NCBI RefSeq assembly: GCF_000427665.1 | Contig: NZ_KE386572.1 | Coordinates: 868,001-932,000, forward strand | Length of the DNA stretch: 64,000 bases | Reading direction: 5' to 3' | Origin: Geminicoccus roseus DSM 18922 | GTDB taxonomy: Bacteria; Pseudomonadota; Alphaproteobacteria; Geminicoccales; Geminicoccaceae | Part shown: in pieces, positions 46,543 to 55,320 of the stretch | How the letters are laid out: the number at the start of each line of letters is the position of its first letter | Numbering within the stretch: the stretch's first letter is position 1 | Position numbers and translations under genes: made by a program | Notes under the pieces: model-generated | What the model saw: only the letters and a program-made list of their open reading frames with translations | What the model was told of the DNA's origin: nothing | The model's database searches: none

Positions 46543-47081
46543 GCGCCCGCCTCCTGGCCGCCCTCCTGCTGGCCCTGGCCCTGCCCGGCTGCGACGAGAT
46601 GGACCAGCAGCCCCGCTACGACAGCTACGAGGAAAGCGCGCTGTTTTCCGACGGCAAGTCGCTGCAGTCGCCGCCCGAAGGCACGCTCGCCCGGGACGAC
46701 CCGGCCTGGATGGCCGCTTTGGCCGAGCGCCCGCCCATGAGCCAGGCGCTGCTGGCGCGCGGCCGGGAGCGCTTCGGCATCTACTGTGCCGTCTGCCACG
46801 ACGCCGCCGGCTACGGGCGCGGCACCGTGCCCGCCCGCGGCTTCCCCCAGCCGCCGAGCTTCCACATCCAGCGGCTGCGCCAGGCGCCCTCCGCCTATTT
46901 CGTGGACGTCATCACCCATGGCCACGGCGTGATGTACTCCTATGCCGACCGCGTGCGCCCGGCCGACCGCTGGGCGATCGCCGCCTATATCCGCGCCCTC
47001 CAGCAAAGCCAGGATACCGACGTCGCCAGGCTGGGCGAGGCGGAGCGGGCCCGGCTGGCGGAGGCCGCCCATGGTGAGTGA
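46539..47081 (+). CDS. actE: Alternative Complex III subunit ActE, monoheme cytochrome c lipoprotein
   Basis: A 180-aa periplasmic cytochrome c. The signal peptide ends in a lipobox (LALPGC), so it should be lipid-anchored at about residue 18. One heme site is visible, CAVCH near residue 86, and the axial methionine is probably in HGVMYSYADRV. It is the exit heme of ACIII and passes electrons toward the oxidase. It overlaps actF by 11 bp. Confidence 0.92.
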   Translation: MSARLLAALLLALALPGCDEMDQQPRYDSYEESALFSDGKSLQSPPEGTLARDDPAWMAALAERPPMSQALLARGRERFGIYCAVCHDAAGYGRGTVPARGFPQPPSFHIQRLRQAPSAYFVDVITHGHGVMYSYADRVRPADRWAIAAYIRALQQSQDTDVARLGEAERARLAEAAHGE

Positions 47082-48144
47082 GCGCCGCTTCCCCGTCCTG
47101 CTCCCGCTGCTCCTGGCCGGGCTTGCCGCCTGCGCGCTGGCCCTGCTCGGCGCGCTCTGGGCGCCGGAGGCGGCCTTGAGCGGCTGGCTCGCGGCCTATG
47201 TCTTCTGGAGCGCCGTGCCGGTCGGGGCGCTGGGCCTGCTGATGATGATGCGGCTGATCCCCGGCGCCTGGGCGGACGAACTGTCCCTGCCTGCCGAGGC
47301 CTGCATGCTCCTCGCACCCTTGGCGGTGGCCGCCGTCCTGCCGGTGCTGCTCGGCATGGACATGCTCTATCCCTGGACTGCCGGGGTCGAGGCCAAGGGC
47401 ATGCGCCCGCTCTACCTGACCTCCTGGTTCTTCATCCTGCGCACCGCCTCGTTCTGGGCCGTTGTCGGCCTGCTCCTTGCGCTGCTGCTCCTGCGCCGGG
47501 CCTGGTCGACCCCGGTCGCGTCCGGGGGACTGATCCTGTTCGTCCTGTTCGGCACCACCATGGCGGTGGACTGGCTGATGTCGCTGGAGCCGGACTTCCA
47601 CTCCTCCGGCTTCGGCCTCTACGTCCTGTCGATCCAGCTGACCCTGGCCCTGGCCGTGCTGATCCCCGTCCGCCTGCTGCGCTCAGCCCCGCCTGGGCGC
47701 CCGGCGGTGCTGGGCGGGCTCCTGCTCACCGCCATCCTGCTCTGGGTCTATTTCGCCTTCATGCAGTATTTCATCATCTGGTCCGGCAACCTGCCGCCAG
47801 GCGTGCAGTGGTACGCGACCCGCGCCACCCCGGTCTGGAACGGGGCGGCGCAGGCCTCGGCCGCGCTGCAGCTGCTGCCGGCCCTGCTCCTCCTGTTCCC
47901 GCTGGTCCGCCAGTCGCGGGTCTGGCTCCTGGTGCTGTGCGCGCTAGTCCTGGCCGGCAAGGCGCTGGAGATCCTCTGGCTGGTCCTGCCCGCCACCGAT
48001 TCCGGCGGCATGATGGCTCCCTTTGCCTTCCTGCTGGCCTGGCTGGGCCTGGGTGCCCTGTCCCTGGCCGGCCTGGTGCTGGCGCTGCCGCTGGCGCGCC
48101 GGCTGCGCCAGGTGGCCGGTCAGGCCCTGGAGGCGGCCCCGTGA
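47071..48144 (+). CDS. actF: Alternative Complex III subunit ActF, membrane protein
   Basis: A 357-aa integral membrane subunit with about ten helices, distantly related to ActC and pairing with it in the membrane. Conserved stretches include TTMAVDWLMSLEPDFHSSGF, the paired FMQYFIIWSGNLPPGVQWY segment, and ALEILWLVLPA. ATG 47071 lies inside the end of actE; GTG 47074 is an alternative. Its stop overlaps the following small gene by GTGA. Confidence 0.9.
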   Translation: MVSERRFPVLLPLLLAGLAACALALLGALWAPEAALSGWLAAYVFWSAVPVGALGLLMMMRLIPGAWADELSLPAEACMLLAPLAVAAVLPVLLGMDMLYPWTAGVEAKGMRPLYLTSWFFILRTASFWAVVGLLLALLLLRRAWSTPVASGGLILFVLFGTTMAVDWLMSLEPDFHSSGFGLYVLSIQLTLALAVLIPVRLLRSAPPGRPAVLGGLLLTAILLWVYFAFMQYFIIWSGNLPPGVQWYATRATPVWNGAAQASAALQLLPALLLLFPLVRQSRVWLLVLCALVLAGKALEILWLVLPATDSGGMMAPFAFLLAWLGLGALSLAGLVLALPLARRLRQVAGQALEAAP

Positions 48145-48548
48145 GCGTCGCCGGCCACGACAGCGCCCGCGCGCCCGCTCCGCCCCCGCCTGGCCGGCGC
48201 CACGAGCAGAGCGACGTCGCCCCGCGCAACGTGCTGGTCGTGACCGGCCTGCTGCTCGCCGGCATCCTCGCCGCCATCCTGCTGGTGGGCGGGCTGTTCG
48301 TGCTGCTCCAGGCGGTCAAGCGCCCGCCCGCCCACACCGCCCTGGAGGCGGTCGACCTCGTCCCGCCAGCGCCGCGCCTGGAAGTGTCGCCGGCCGGCGA
48401 CCGGCAGGCGATCGAGGCGGCGGCAGGGCGCCTGCTGGAGGGCTATGCCTGGACCGACCGCGCCCAGGGCCGGGTGCGCATCCCGATCGAGCGGGCCATG
48501 GAGATGGTGGCGCGCCAGGGCTGGCCGGACCTGGAGGCGCGCCCATGA
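48141..48548 (+). CDS. Small single-helix membrane protein between ACIII and caa3 genes
   Basis: A 135-aa protein with one central membrane helix (NVLVVTGLLLAGILAAILLV). Its C-terminal periplasmic segment ends GYAWTDRAQGRVRIPIERAM, followed by a short helix. This RVRIPIERAM segment recurs in proteins encoded beside ACIII and cytochrome oxidase genes, so it is probably an assembly or small structural subunit, but the exact role is not known to me. It overlaps actF by GTGA and the SCO gene by ATGA. Confidence 0.75.
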   Translation: MSVAGHDSARAPAPPPPGRRHEQSDVAPRNVLVVTGLLLAGILAAILLVGGLFVLLQAVKRPPAHTALEAVDLVPPAPRLEVSPAGDRQAIEAAAGRLLEGYAWTDRAQGRVRIPIERAMEMVARQGWPDLEARP

Positions 48549-49345
48549 CCCGCCTGCTCGCCCTGGCCTTCCTGCTGCTGGCCAGCCTACCGGCCGGGGC
48601 CTTCGACCCGTTCGCCGCCACCGGCATCGACCAGATCGCGGATGCCGCCGTCCCGCTCGACCGCCCGTTCCTGGACCAGTCCGGGCGCACGGTGACGCTG
48701 CGGGAGCTGGCGGGCGGCAAGCCGCTCCTGCTGGCGCCTGTCCTGCACGACTGCCCCAACATCTGCGGCGTGACCCTGGCCGGTCTGGCCCAGGCGGTGC
48801 GCGCGCAGCCCTACCGGCCGGGCGAGGACTTCGCGATCGTGGCGTTCGGCATCGACCCAAAGGAAGGCCCGGCCCTGGCGCGCCGGCAGCTGGACAGACT
48901 CGCCCGGGCCTTTCCCGCGGTGGCCGGCCAGGGCAGCTTCGCGCTCACCGGGACGCAGGCCGACATCCAGGCGGTCACTCAAGCGATCGGCTACCGCTAC
49001 GCCTGGGACGAGCGGATCGGCCAGTACGCCCATGTCGCGGCAGTGGCCCTGCTCACCCCCGACGGCCGTCTCGCCCGCTGGCTCTACGGCCTCTCGCCCG
49101 ACCCCACCGACCTGCGCCTGGCCCTGACCGAGGCCGGCCAGGGCCGGATCGGCGACTGGGCCGAGCAGGTCCTGCTGCTCTGCTACCATTACGACCCGCA
49201 GACCGGCCGCTACGGCCCGCTGGTCTGGACGATCCTGCGCGTCGGCGGCACCGCCACCGCGCTGGTCGGCGCCGGGCTGATCGGCTGGTCGCTGCTGCGC
49301 GAGCGGCGCGCCCGCCGCCGGGCAATCGGCGGCAGGGCGCCATGA
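48545..49345 (+). CDS. SCO1/SenC family copper chaperone
   Basis: A 266-aa exported protein that inserts copper into the CuA site of oxidase subunit II. It has a signal peptide ([17 protein letters not shown]), a thioredoxin-like domain with the copper-binding CPNIC and the distant histidine in QYAHVAA, and a C-terminal helix ([20 protein letters not shown]). The C-terminal anchor is typical of SCO proteins from ACIII-linked oxidase clusters. It overlaps the flanking genes at both ends, directly before subunit II. Confidence 0.92.
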   Translation: MTRLLALAFLLLASLPAGAFDPFAATGIDQIADAAVPLDRPFLDQSGRTVTLRELAGGKPLLLAPVLHDCPNICGVTLAGLAQAVRAQPYRPGEDFAIVAFGIDPKEGPALARRQLDRLARAFPAVAGQGSFALTGTQADIQAVTQAIGYRYAWDERIGQYAHVAAVALLTPDGRLARWLYGLSPDPTDLRLALTEAGQGRIGDWAEQVLLLCYHYDPQTGRYGPLVWTILRVGGTATALVGAGLIGWSLLRERRARRRAIGGRAP

Positions 49346-50292
49346 GCGACTTCCTCGCCTTGTGGCCCGGCCGCGCGTCCGCCTACGGCACCCAGATCGA
49401 CATGCTGCTGGGCAGCTTCACCGTGCTGGTCGTGCTGCTCTCGGCCCCGGTGTTCGTGCTGATGGTGGTGTTCGCGGTCCGCTACCGGCGCGGCCGGCCC
49501 GCCGACCGCAAACATCCGGTCAACCAGAAGGTCGGCCTGGAGATTTCCTGGGCGCTGGTCCCGTTCGTGCTGATCCTGGGCTTCTATGTCTGGGCCACCG
49601 ACCTGTTCTTCGAGCTGCACCACCCGCCCGCCGACGCGCTGGAGATCGACGTGGTCGCCAAGCAGTGGATGTGGAAGTTCCAGCACCCGGGCGGCCAGGG
49701 CGAGATCGACGAGCTGCACGTGCCGGCCGGCCAGCCGGTCCGGCTGACCATGACCTCGCAGGACGCGATCCACAGCCTGTTCATCCCGGCCCTGCGCATC
49801 AAGCAGGACGTGCTGCCCGGCCGCTACACGAGCTTGTGGTTCGAGGCCGACCAGCCGGGCGCCTACCGGATGGTCTGCGCCGAGTTCTGCGGCACCGACC
49901 ATTCGGTGATGGGCGGACGGTTCGTGGTGCTGAGCCCGTCCGACTATGCCGCCTGGCTGGAGCAGGGCGACGTCGACCTGAGCCTGGCCGCAAAAGGCGA
50001 GATCCTGTTCCGCACTCGCGGCTGCAGCGGCTGCCACGGCCCGGCCGCCACCGTGCACGCCCCGCCCCTGGAGGATCTCTACGGCCAGCCGGTCCCGCTC
50101 GCGGACGGCACGGTGGTCATCGCCGACGAGCAGTACATCCGCGACAGCATCCTCCTGCCGCAAAAGCAGATCGCCGCCGGCTATCCCAGGATCATGCCGA
50201 CCTTCGAGAACGTCCTGGGCGAGGACGAGGTTTTGCAGCTCGTGGCCTACATCAAGTCGCGGGGTGCGACCCGCTGGAGCGACCGGCCATGA
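49342..50292 (+). CDS. coxB: Cytochrome c oxidase subunit II with fused cytochrome c (caa3 type)
   Basis: A 316-aa subunit with two N-terminal helices, a periplasmic cupredoxin domain holding the dinuclear CuA centre, and a C-terminal cytochrome c domain. The CuA ligands are in DAIHSLFIP and [13 protein letters not shown]. The heme site is CSGCH with the likely axial methionine in RIMPTF. The fused heme marks it as caa3-type, able to accept electrons directly from ActE. No cleavable signal is evident. The ATG overlaps the SCO stop. Confidence 0.94.
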   Translation: MSDFLALWPGRASAYGTQIDMLLGSFTVLVVLLSAPVFVLMVVFAVRYRRGRPADRKHPVNQKVGLEISWALVPFVLILGFYVWATDLFFELHHPPADALEIDVVAKQWMWKFQHPGGQGEIDELHVPAGQPVRLTMTSQDAIHSLFIPALRIKQDVLPGRYTSLWFEADQPGAYRMVCAEFCGTDHSVMGGRFVVLSPSDYAAWLEQGDVDLSLAAKGEILFRTRGCSGCHGPAATVHAPPLEDLYGQPVPLADGTVVIADEQYIRDSILLPQKQIAAGYPRIMPTFENVLGEDEVLQLVAYIKSRGATRWSDRP

Positions 50293-51965
50293 CCGACGCC
50301 GCCACCGCCGCCGACGAGCGCCCGGACGAGGCCAACCTCGACGACCGCGGCCTGTCGGAAACCGGCACCGAGCAGGCCAGCTACCTGCGCGCCGGCCACA
50401 CCCTGCGCTCCTGGCTGCTCACCACCGACCACAAGCGGATCGCGATCCTCTATCTGGTCTCGGTCACCCTGTTCTTCTTCGTGGGCGGGCTCGCCGCCGC
50501 CCTGGTGCGCATCGACCTGCTCACCCCGCAGGCCGACCTGATGACCAACGAGGGCTACAACCGCGCCTTCACCCTGCACGGGGTGATCATGGTCTGGTTC
50601 TTCCTGATCCCCTCGATCCCCAACACCTTCGGCAACTTCCTGATCCCGCTGATGATCGGCGCCCGCGACCTGGCCTTCCCGCGCCTCAACCTGGTCAGCT
50701 GGTACATCTTCATGATCGGCGGGCTGTTCACCATCTACGTCCTGGTCTCCGGCGGGGTCGACACCGGCTGGACCTTCTACACCCCGCTCTCGACCATGTT
50801 CGCCAACGGCAACGTGGTGCTGGCCGCCACCGCCGTGTTCGTGGTGGGCTTCTCCTCGATCCTGACCGGCCTGAACTTCATCGTGACGGTGCATAAATTG
50901 CGCTGCCCCGGCATGACCTGGGGCCGCCTGCCGCTGTTCGTCTGGTCGCACTACGCGACCTCGATCATCCTGGTCCTGGCCACGCCGGTGCTCACCATCA
51001 CCCTGGCCCTGATCGCGGCCGAGCGCCTGTTCGGCCTGGGCATCTTCGACCCGGCGCTGGGCGGCGACCCGCTGCTCTACCAGCACCTGTTCTGGTTCTA
51101 CAGCCACCCGGCCGTCTACATCATGGTCCTGCCGGCCTTAGGGGTGGTCAGCGAGCTGGTCGCGGCCGCCGCGCGCAAGCCGGTGTTCGGCTACCGATTC
51201 GTGGCCGGCTCCTCGATCGCCATCGCGGTGATCGGCTTTCTGGTCTGGGGCCACCACATGTTCGTGTCCGGCCAGTCCATGTATGCCAGCGCGGTGTTCT
51301 CATTCCTGAGCCTGGCGGTGGCGGTGCCGTCCGGGATCAAGGTCTACAACTGGACCGCCACTCTCTACAAAGGCCACATCTCGCTCGACCCGCCCTTCCT
51401 GTTCGCCATGGGCTTCATCGGCCTGTTCGTGGTCGGCGGCCTGACCGGGCTGGTGCTGGCGATGCTGGCCCTCGACGTGCATGTCCACGACACCTACTTC
51501 GTGGTCGCCCATTTCCACTACATCATGGTCGGCGGCACCGTGTCGGCGTTCTTCGGGGCGCTGCACTACTGGTGGCCGAAGCTCATCGGGCGGACCTATC
51601 CCCTGGTCTGGGGCCGGCTCTCGGCGATCTTCATCTTCCTCGGCTTCAACATGACCTTCTTCCCCCAGTTCCTCTTAGGGTATCTGGGGATGCCGCGCCG
51701 CTACCACGTCTATCCGGCCGAGTTCCAGGTGCTGCACGTGATGTCCTCTGTGGGGGCCAGCATCCTGGGTCTCGCCTACCTCCTGCCGTTCGCCTACCTG
51801 TTCTGGTCGACCCGCTACGGCGAGCCGGCCGGCCCGAACCCCTGGGACGTGACCGGGCTGGAATGGACGGTCCCTTCGCCGCCGCCCAAGCACAACTTCG
51901 CCGAGGTCCCGGTGGTGGACGGGCCGCCCTACGACTACCACGTCGAGCGGGAACCGGGCGCATGA
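50289..51965 (+). CDS. ctaD: Cytochrome c oxidase subunit I (heme-copper oxidase, type A2-like)
   Basis: A 558-aa catalytic subunit with twelve helices, reducing O2 and pumping protons. The heme a and a3/CuB ligands are in [22 protein letters not shown] and VAHFHYIM. The active-site tyrosine is in SHPAVY. The glutamate of the A1-type GHPEVY is absent; [10 protein letters not shown] instead shows the YS motif of A2-type enzymes such as the caa3 oxidases of Rhodothermus and Thermus. The N-terminal 40 residues are acidic and extra. ATG 50289 overlaps subunit II. Confidence 0.95.
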   Translation: MTDAATAADERPDEANLDDRGLSETGTEQASYLRAGHTLRSWLLTTDHKRIAILYLVSVTLFFFVGGLAAALVRIDLLTPQADLMTNEGYNRAFTLHGVIMVWFFLIPSIPNTFGNFLIPLMIGARDLAFPRLNLVSWYIFMIGGLFTIYVLVSGGVDTGWTFYTPLSTMFANGNVVLAATAVFVVGFSSILTGLNFIVTVHKLRCPGMTWGRLPLFVWSHYATSIILVLATPVLTITLALIAAERLFGLGIFDPALGGDPLLYQHLFWFYSHPAVYIMVLPALGVVSELVAAAARKPVFGYRFVAGSSIAIAVIGFLVWGHHMFVSGQSMYASAVFSFLSLAVAVPSGIKVYNWTATLYKGHISLDPPFLFAMGFIGLFVVGGLTGLVLAMLALDVHVHDTYFVVAHFHYIMVGGTVSAFFGALHYWWPKLIGRTYPLVWGRLSAIFIFLGFNMTFFPQFLLGYLGMPRRYHVYPAEFQVLHVMSSVGASILGLAYLLPFAYLFWSTRYGEPAGPNPWDVTGLEWTVPSPPPKHNFAEVPVVDGPPYDYHVEREPGA

Positions 51966-52597
51966 GCGAGCGCGTCCAGGTCCATGAGCCCTTCGAGGCG
52001 GCCCCGCAGCAGCGCGAGGCCGACCTGATGGGCATGTATGTGTTCCTGGCCACCGAGATCATGCTGTTCGGCGGGCTGTGCGCGGTCATCCTGATCTATC
52101 GCGGCCTCCATCCCGAGGAGGTGGTCGCGGCCTCGAAGAAGCTGCATCTGTGGATCGGCGCCCTCAACACCGTGATGCTGCTGACCTCGAGCCTCGCCGT
52201 GGCCGCCGCGGTCCAGGCCGCCCGGGCCGCCCGTTCCGGCCTGGCCGCGCGCTGCCTGGCCGGCGCCGCCCTGCTGGGCCTGCTGTTCCTGGGCCTGAAG
52301 GCCGTCGAGTACCACGCCGAATACCAGGAAGGCCTGCTGCCGATCCTGAGCCAGCCGCCGACCTTCTCCAGCCCGGCCCAGCAGCTGTTCATGAACCTCT
52401 ATCTGTTCGCCACCTTCCTGCACGCGCTCCACCTGACCATCGGCGTGGCCCTCGTCGCCGGCCTCGCCTGGCGCCTGCACCGCCAGAGCCTCCCCCTGCC
52501 GCAGCGCCTGATGACCGTCCAGGTCGCCGGCCTCTACTGGCACCTGGTCGATATCGTCTGGGTGTTCCTCTACCCGATCCTTTATCTGGCCAGGTGA
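51962..52597 (+). CDS. coxC: Cytochrome c oxidase subunit III
   Basis: A 211-aa membrane subunit with about five helices. The conserved [19 protein letters not shown] and the [14 protein letters not shown] region are typical, and [19 protein letters not shown] closes the chain. It stabilises subunit I and its proton uptake path and has no cofactor. It overlaps subunit I by ATGA and is followed at 5 bp by the subunit IV gene. Confidence 0.94.
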   Translation: MSERVQVHEPFEAAPQQREADLMGMYVFLATEIMLFGGLCAVILIYRGLHPEEVVAASKKLHLWIGALNTVMLLTSSLAVAAAVQAARAARSGLAARCLAGAALLGLLFLGLKAVEYHAEYQEGLLPILSQPPTFSSPAQQLFMNLYLFATFLHALHLTIGVALVAGLAWRLHRQSLPLPQRLMTVQVAGLYWHLVDIVWVFLYPILYLAR

Positions 52598-52602
52598 GCG
52601 CC

Positions 52603-52875
52603 ATGACCGGCCTGCGCCCGCTGCTCCTGGTCTGGCTGGCCCTGCTGGCCCTCCTGGCCGCGACCGTCGCCGCCAGCTTCGTCCTGACCGGCCCGCTCGC
52701 CATGTCGACAGCCATCGCGATCGCCCTGGCCAAGGCCGGGCTGATCTTCTGGTTCTTCATGCACCTGCACGAAGCCAGCGGCCTGATCCGCCTGGTCGCG
52801 GTCGGCGCCCTGGTCTGGCTCCTGATCCTGTTCACCCTGACCTCGGCCGACTACGCCACCCGCTTCCTGTTCTGA
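52603..52875 (+). CDS. Cytochrome c oxidase subunit IV (small)
   Basis: A 90-aa membrane protein with three short helices and the family segment AKAGLIFWFFMHLHEASGLI, followed by LVWLLILFTLTSADYATRFL, as in prokaryotic oxidase subunit IV proteins. I chose ATG 52603; an in-frame GTG three codons upstream overlaps the end of subunit III. It is the last gene of the respiratory operon. No clear terminator follows before the tRNA gene. Confidence 0.85.
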   Translation: MTGLRPLLLVWLALLALLAATVAASFVLTGPLAMSTAIAIALAKAGLIFWFFMHLHEASGLIRLVAVGALVWLLILFTLTSADYATRFLF

Positions 52876-52983
52876 GCCTTTGGCGCGACGACGGTTCTGC
52901 TGGACGTCCGCCCCCCTCCGTGGCAGGTAATCGCGCACGAATCGTACTGCCTTCCCTTCGCGGAACGGCTTGGGCGGCTCGAT

Positions 52984-53068
52984 GCGGGCGTGGTGGAACT
53001 GGTAGACGCGCCGGACTCAAAATCCGGTTCCGAAAGGAGTGTCGGTTCGATTCCGACCGCCCGCACCA
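52984..53068 (+). tRNA. tRNA-Leu (anticodon CAA), CCA encoded
   Basis: An 85-nt tRNA with a class II variable arm. The acceptor arms GCGGGCG and CGCCCGC pair fully, and the anticodon loop CTCAAAA between GCCGGA/TCCGG arms gives anticodon CAA (codon UUG). The T arm is GTCGG-TTCGATT-CCGAC, and the 3' CCA is encoded. The 3' part of this gene has a degraded copy 790 bp downstream (53812-53858), as expected if the tRNA served as an integration site. Confidence 0.96.
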
Positions 53069-53225
53069 CCTGCAGCATGAGCCCGGACGATGCCAGGCCT
53101 CCCCCTGACCATCGCGCCCCTCGACATCGGCATGATGCAGCTTGGCCCCCAAGGGGGCTCGGTGCTGCCGTACGCTTCGCCGCCGCCTCGATCCGTAACG
53201 ATCACCACCGTTGCCCCGGTACCGG

Positions 53226-53449
53226 CGCAAGGGAGGGCGGTCGTTCCCGATGGTGCTCGGGCATCTGGCACCGGGCGAGCCGCAACAGATTGGCTTCCAC
53301 ATCGCTCTTGCGCACCGGCATGGTCTGGCGGGAACGGCGGCACTTGCCCATTGCTGTTCGTCCTGCACGCCTTCGAGAAAAAGACCCGGCAGACCAGTCG
53401 GCGCGATATTGATCTGGCGCGCGCCAGGCTCCGTGCCATCGGAGGATGA
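53226..53449 (+). pseudogene. Remnant of a Gp49/HigB-like toxin gene
   Basis: Just before the antitoxin-like gene, the last 35-40 codons of a HigB/Gp49-type toxin are readable: LLFVLHAFEKKTRQTSRRDI, then DLARARL, matching the family's VLHAFxKKTxKTP-x-x-ELALARxR ending. Upstream, similarity continues weakly in another frame (GIWHRASRNRLASTSLLRTG), with the change near 53340 where one extra base would account for the shift. No intact start or full-length frame remains. I therefore call it an inactivated toxin. Confidence 0.45.
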
Positions 53450-53451
53450 CC

Positions 53452-53733
53452 ATGACCAGGACCGCCTTCGAGCACCTGTTCAGCCCCGAGGAAGCCGAGG
53501 ACCTGGAGAACCGCACTGTCCTGCTGGAGGGTATCCAGGCATGGCTCAAGGCGCATGCTCACCTGAGCCAGGAGGAAGCCGCCGCGCAGCTCGGTGTCAC
53601 CCAGGCACACGTCTCCGAGCTCAAGAACGGCAAGATTTCCAGGTTTTCCATCGACAAGCTGATGGCGATCGCCAGCCGTGCCGGGCTGCGCCCGAAGGTG
53701 CTGATCCAGGCGCAGGCCCAACTACCGGCATGA
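53452..53733 (+). CDS. HigA/XRE-type antitoxin-like DNA-binding protein
   Basis: A 93-aa helix-turn-helix protein: LSQEEAAAQLGVTQAHVSEL followed by KNGKISRFSIDKLMAIASRA, the HTH_37 type linked to Gp49/HigB toxins. ATG 53452 is preferred over ATG 53446 because GGAGG then lies 6 nt upstream. In intact systems the antitoxin follows the toxin, as here. Since the toxin frame looks broken, this may now be an orphan regulator or a solitary antitoxin able to neutralise related toxins. Confidence 0.8.
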   Translation: MTRTAFEHLFSPEEAEDLENRTVLLEGIQAWLKAHAHLSQEEAAAQLGVTQAHVSELKNGKISRFSIDKLMAIASRAGLRPKVLIQAQAQLPA

Positions 53734-53811
53734 GCATGCCCCGGCGCAAGCACCCGGCGCGTTTGGACAGACCCGCACCAGGGGTTCGGTCCACCACGTC
53801 ATGTGGGCTGG

Positions 53812-53858
53812 ATCCGGCTCCATGAGGAGGGTAGGCTCGACCCTGACCGCCTGCACCA
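53812..53858 (+). repeat. Degraded copy of the tRNA-Leu 3' end (att-like direct repeat)
   Basis: These 47 bases align without gaps to 53022-53068, the last 47 nt of tRNA-Leu including CCA, with 36 identities; most of the differences are transitions. The copy no longer folds as a T arm. A direct repeat of a tRNA 3' end bracketing a short cargo (here the toxin-antitoxin remnant) is the usual trace of site-specific integration, although no integrase remains. Confidence 0.6.
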
Positions 53859-53940
53859 GTGTTGCGTCGGGAAGAACGGTCGATCAGCACTTTCGAGCAC
53901 GGACCCGGCGATGAGCGATCCTCAGTCAGCAGACAGGTAA

Positions 53941-53972
53941 GCCGCAACAACTCGAGATTTCGTTGTTGCGGC
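53941..53972. terminator. Hairpin, possible terminator
   Basis: GCCGCAACAAC and GTTGTTGCGGC form a perfect 11-bp stem with a 10-nt loop, 86 bp before the CmlA-like efflux gene. Neither side carries a good T-run, so it may be a weak terminator for the upstream antitoxin transcript or a leader hairpin of the efflux gene. The rest of 53734-54057 holds only the tRNA copy and no gene. Confidence 0.4.
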
Positions 53973-54057
53973 CTTCTGCCTTCCCGCCGTCCTTGCCGGT
54001 CTTTTGCCAGAGCAGATCGCCGCCAGATGCCACCTGCATTTGTGCGGAACCATTGCC

Positions 54058-55269
54058 ATGTCCCGTCGAAGCCTGCGTGCTTGGACCTTTTCGCTGCCGG
54101 CAGCGCTGCTGCTGATGGCGCCCTTCGACCTCCTGGCCTCCCTGGCCATGGACGTCTACCTGCCGGTCGTCCCGTCGATGCCGGCGATCCTTGCGACCTC
54201 GCCCACGGTCGTGCAGCTGACGCTGACCCTCTATCTGGTCGTGCTCGGCATCGGCCAGGTCCTGTTCGGGCCGCTCTCCGACCGGGTCGGCCGCCGACCG
54301 GTCCTGCTGGGTGGTGCGCTGCTCTTCGCGCTGGCCTCCTTCCTGATCGCGTCCACCTCCTCGGCGCCCGCCTTCCTCGCCCTGCGCGTGGCGCAGGGCC
54401 TGGGGGCCGCGGCGATGCTGGTGGCGACCTTCGCTACGGTGCGCGACGTCTATGCCGATCGCCCGGAAGGGGTGGTGATCTACGGCCTGTTCGGCTCGAT
54501 GCTGGCCTTCGTGCCTGCGCTGGGACCGATCGCGGGCGCGCTCCTAGACCGATCGCTCGGCTGGCGCTCGATCTTCGTCATGCTCGGGATCATGGCGGCG
54601 GCCGCGGCGCTGCACGCCCTGGTGCGCTGGCCCGAGACCAGGCCCGCCCACCGTTCAGCTTCGAGCATCCCCTTGCGCGAGATCCTCGCCGACCAGGGCT
54701 TCTGGACCTACACGACCGGGTTCAGCACTGCGATGGGCGCGTTCTTCGTGTTCTTCTCGACCGCCCCGCGCGTCCTGGTCGAGCATGCCGGCCTCACTGA
54801 ACTCGCCTTCAGCGGCCTGTTCGCCACGGTGGCCCTGGTGATGATCGCGACGGCGCGCTTCGCGAGGACGTTCGTCGCAGGCTGGGGCATCGACGGCAGC
54901 CTGGTCCGCGGCATGGTTCTGCTCGCGGTCGGCGCCGTGCTGCTGGCGGCGGGCCAGGGGATCGCCGGCACCTCCCCTTGGACGCTGGTCCCGCCCATGT
55001 GGCTGGTCGCCGCCGGCATCGTATTCGCGGTCTCGGTGACCGCCAACGGCGCGCTGCAGCGCTTCGGCCATGCCGCCGGCGCCGCGACCGCCCTCTACTA
55101 CTGCATCCAGAGCCTGGTCGTGGGTGCGCTGGGAACGCTGTGCGTGGTCCTGCTGCCGGGCGACACCGCCTGGCCGCTCGCGGCCTGGTGCCTCTCCATG
55201 GCCTCACTCACCCTCGCCCTGGTGGCGACAATGCCGCGGCGAACCCGAACGGAAGCCGTCTCGCCCTGA
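54058..55269 (+). CDS. CmlA/FloR-like chloramphenicol-type MFS efflux transporter
   Basis: A 403-aa inner membrane drug:proton antiporter of the DHA1 (Bcr/CmlA) class with twelve helices. The N-terminus reads LLLMAPFDLLASLAMDVYLP, very close to the LLSPFDLLASLGMDMYLP of CmlA. TFATVRDVYADRPEG, VIYGLFGSMLAFVPALGP and LGWRSIF match the same proteins, and LFGPLSDRVGRRPVLLGG is the MFS motif A. ATG 54058 gives the family start. The closest known substrates are chloramphenicol and florfenicol, but specificity is inferred. It follows the tRNA-linked relic region; no mobility gene adjoins it. Confidence 0.85.
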   Translation: MSRRSLRAWTFSLPAALLLMAPFDLLASLAMDVYLPVVPSMPAILATSPTVVQLTLTLYLVVLGIGQVLFGPLSDRVGRRPVLLGGALLFALASFLIASTSSAPAFLALRVAQGLGAAAMLVATFATVRDVYADRPEGVVIYGLFGSMLAFVPALGPIAGALLDRSLGWRSIFVMLGIMAAAAALHALVRWPETRPAHRSASSIPLREILADQGFWTYTTGFSTAMGAFFVFFSTAPRVLVEHAGLTELAFSGLFATVALVMIATARFARTFVAGWGIDGSLVRGMVLLAVGAVLLAAGQGIAGTSPWTLVPPMWLVAAGIVFAVSVTANGALQRFGHAAGAATALYYCIQSLVVGALGTLCVVLLPGDTAWPLAAWCLSMASLTLALVATMPRRTRTEAVSP

Positions 55270-55320
55270 CCGCAGCGCCGGCGCGGGACGCTCGGGTCGC
55301 CAGGCCGCCCGCGCCGCTCC

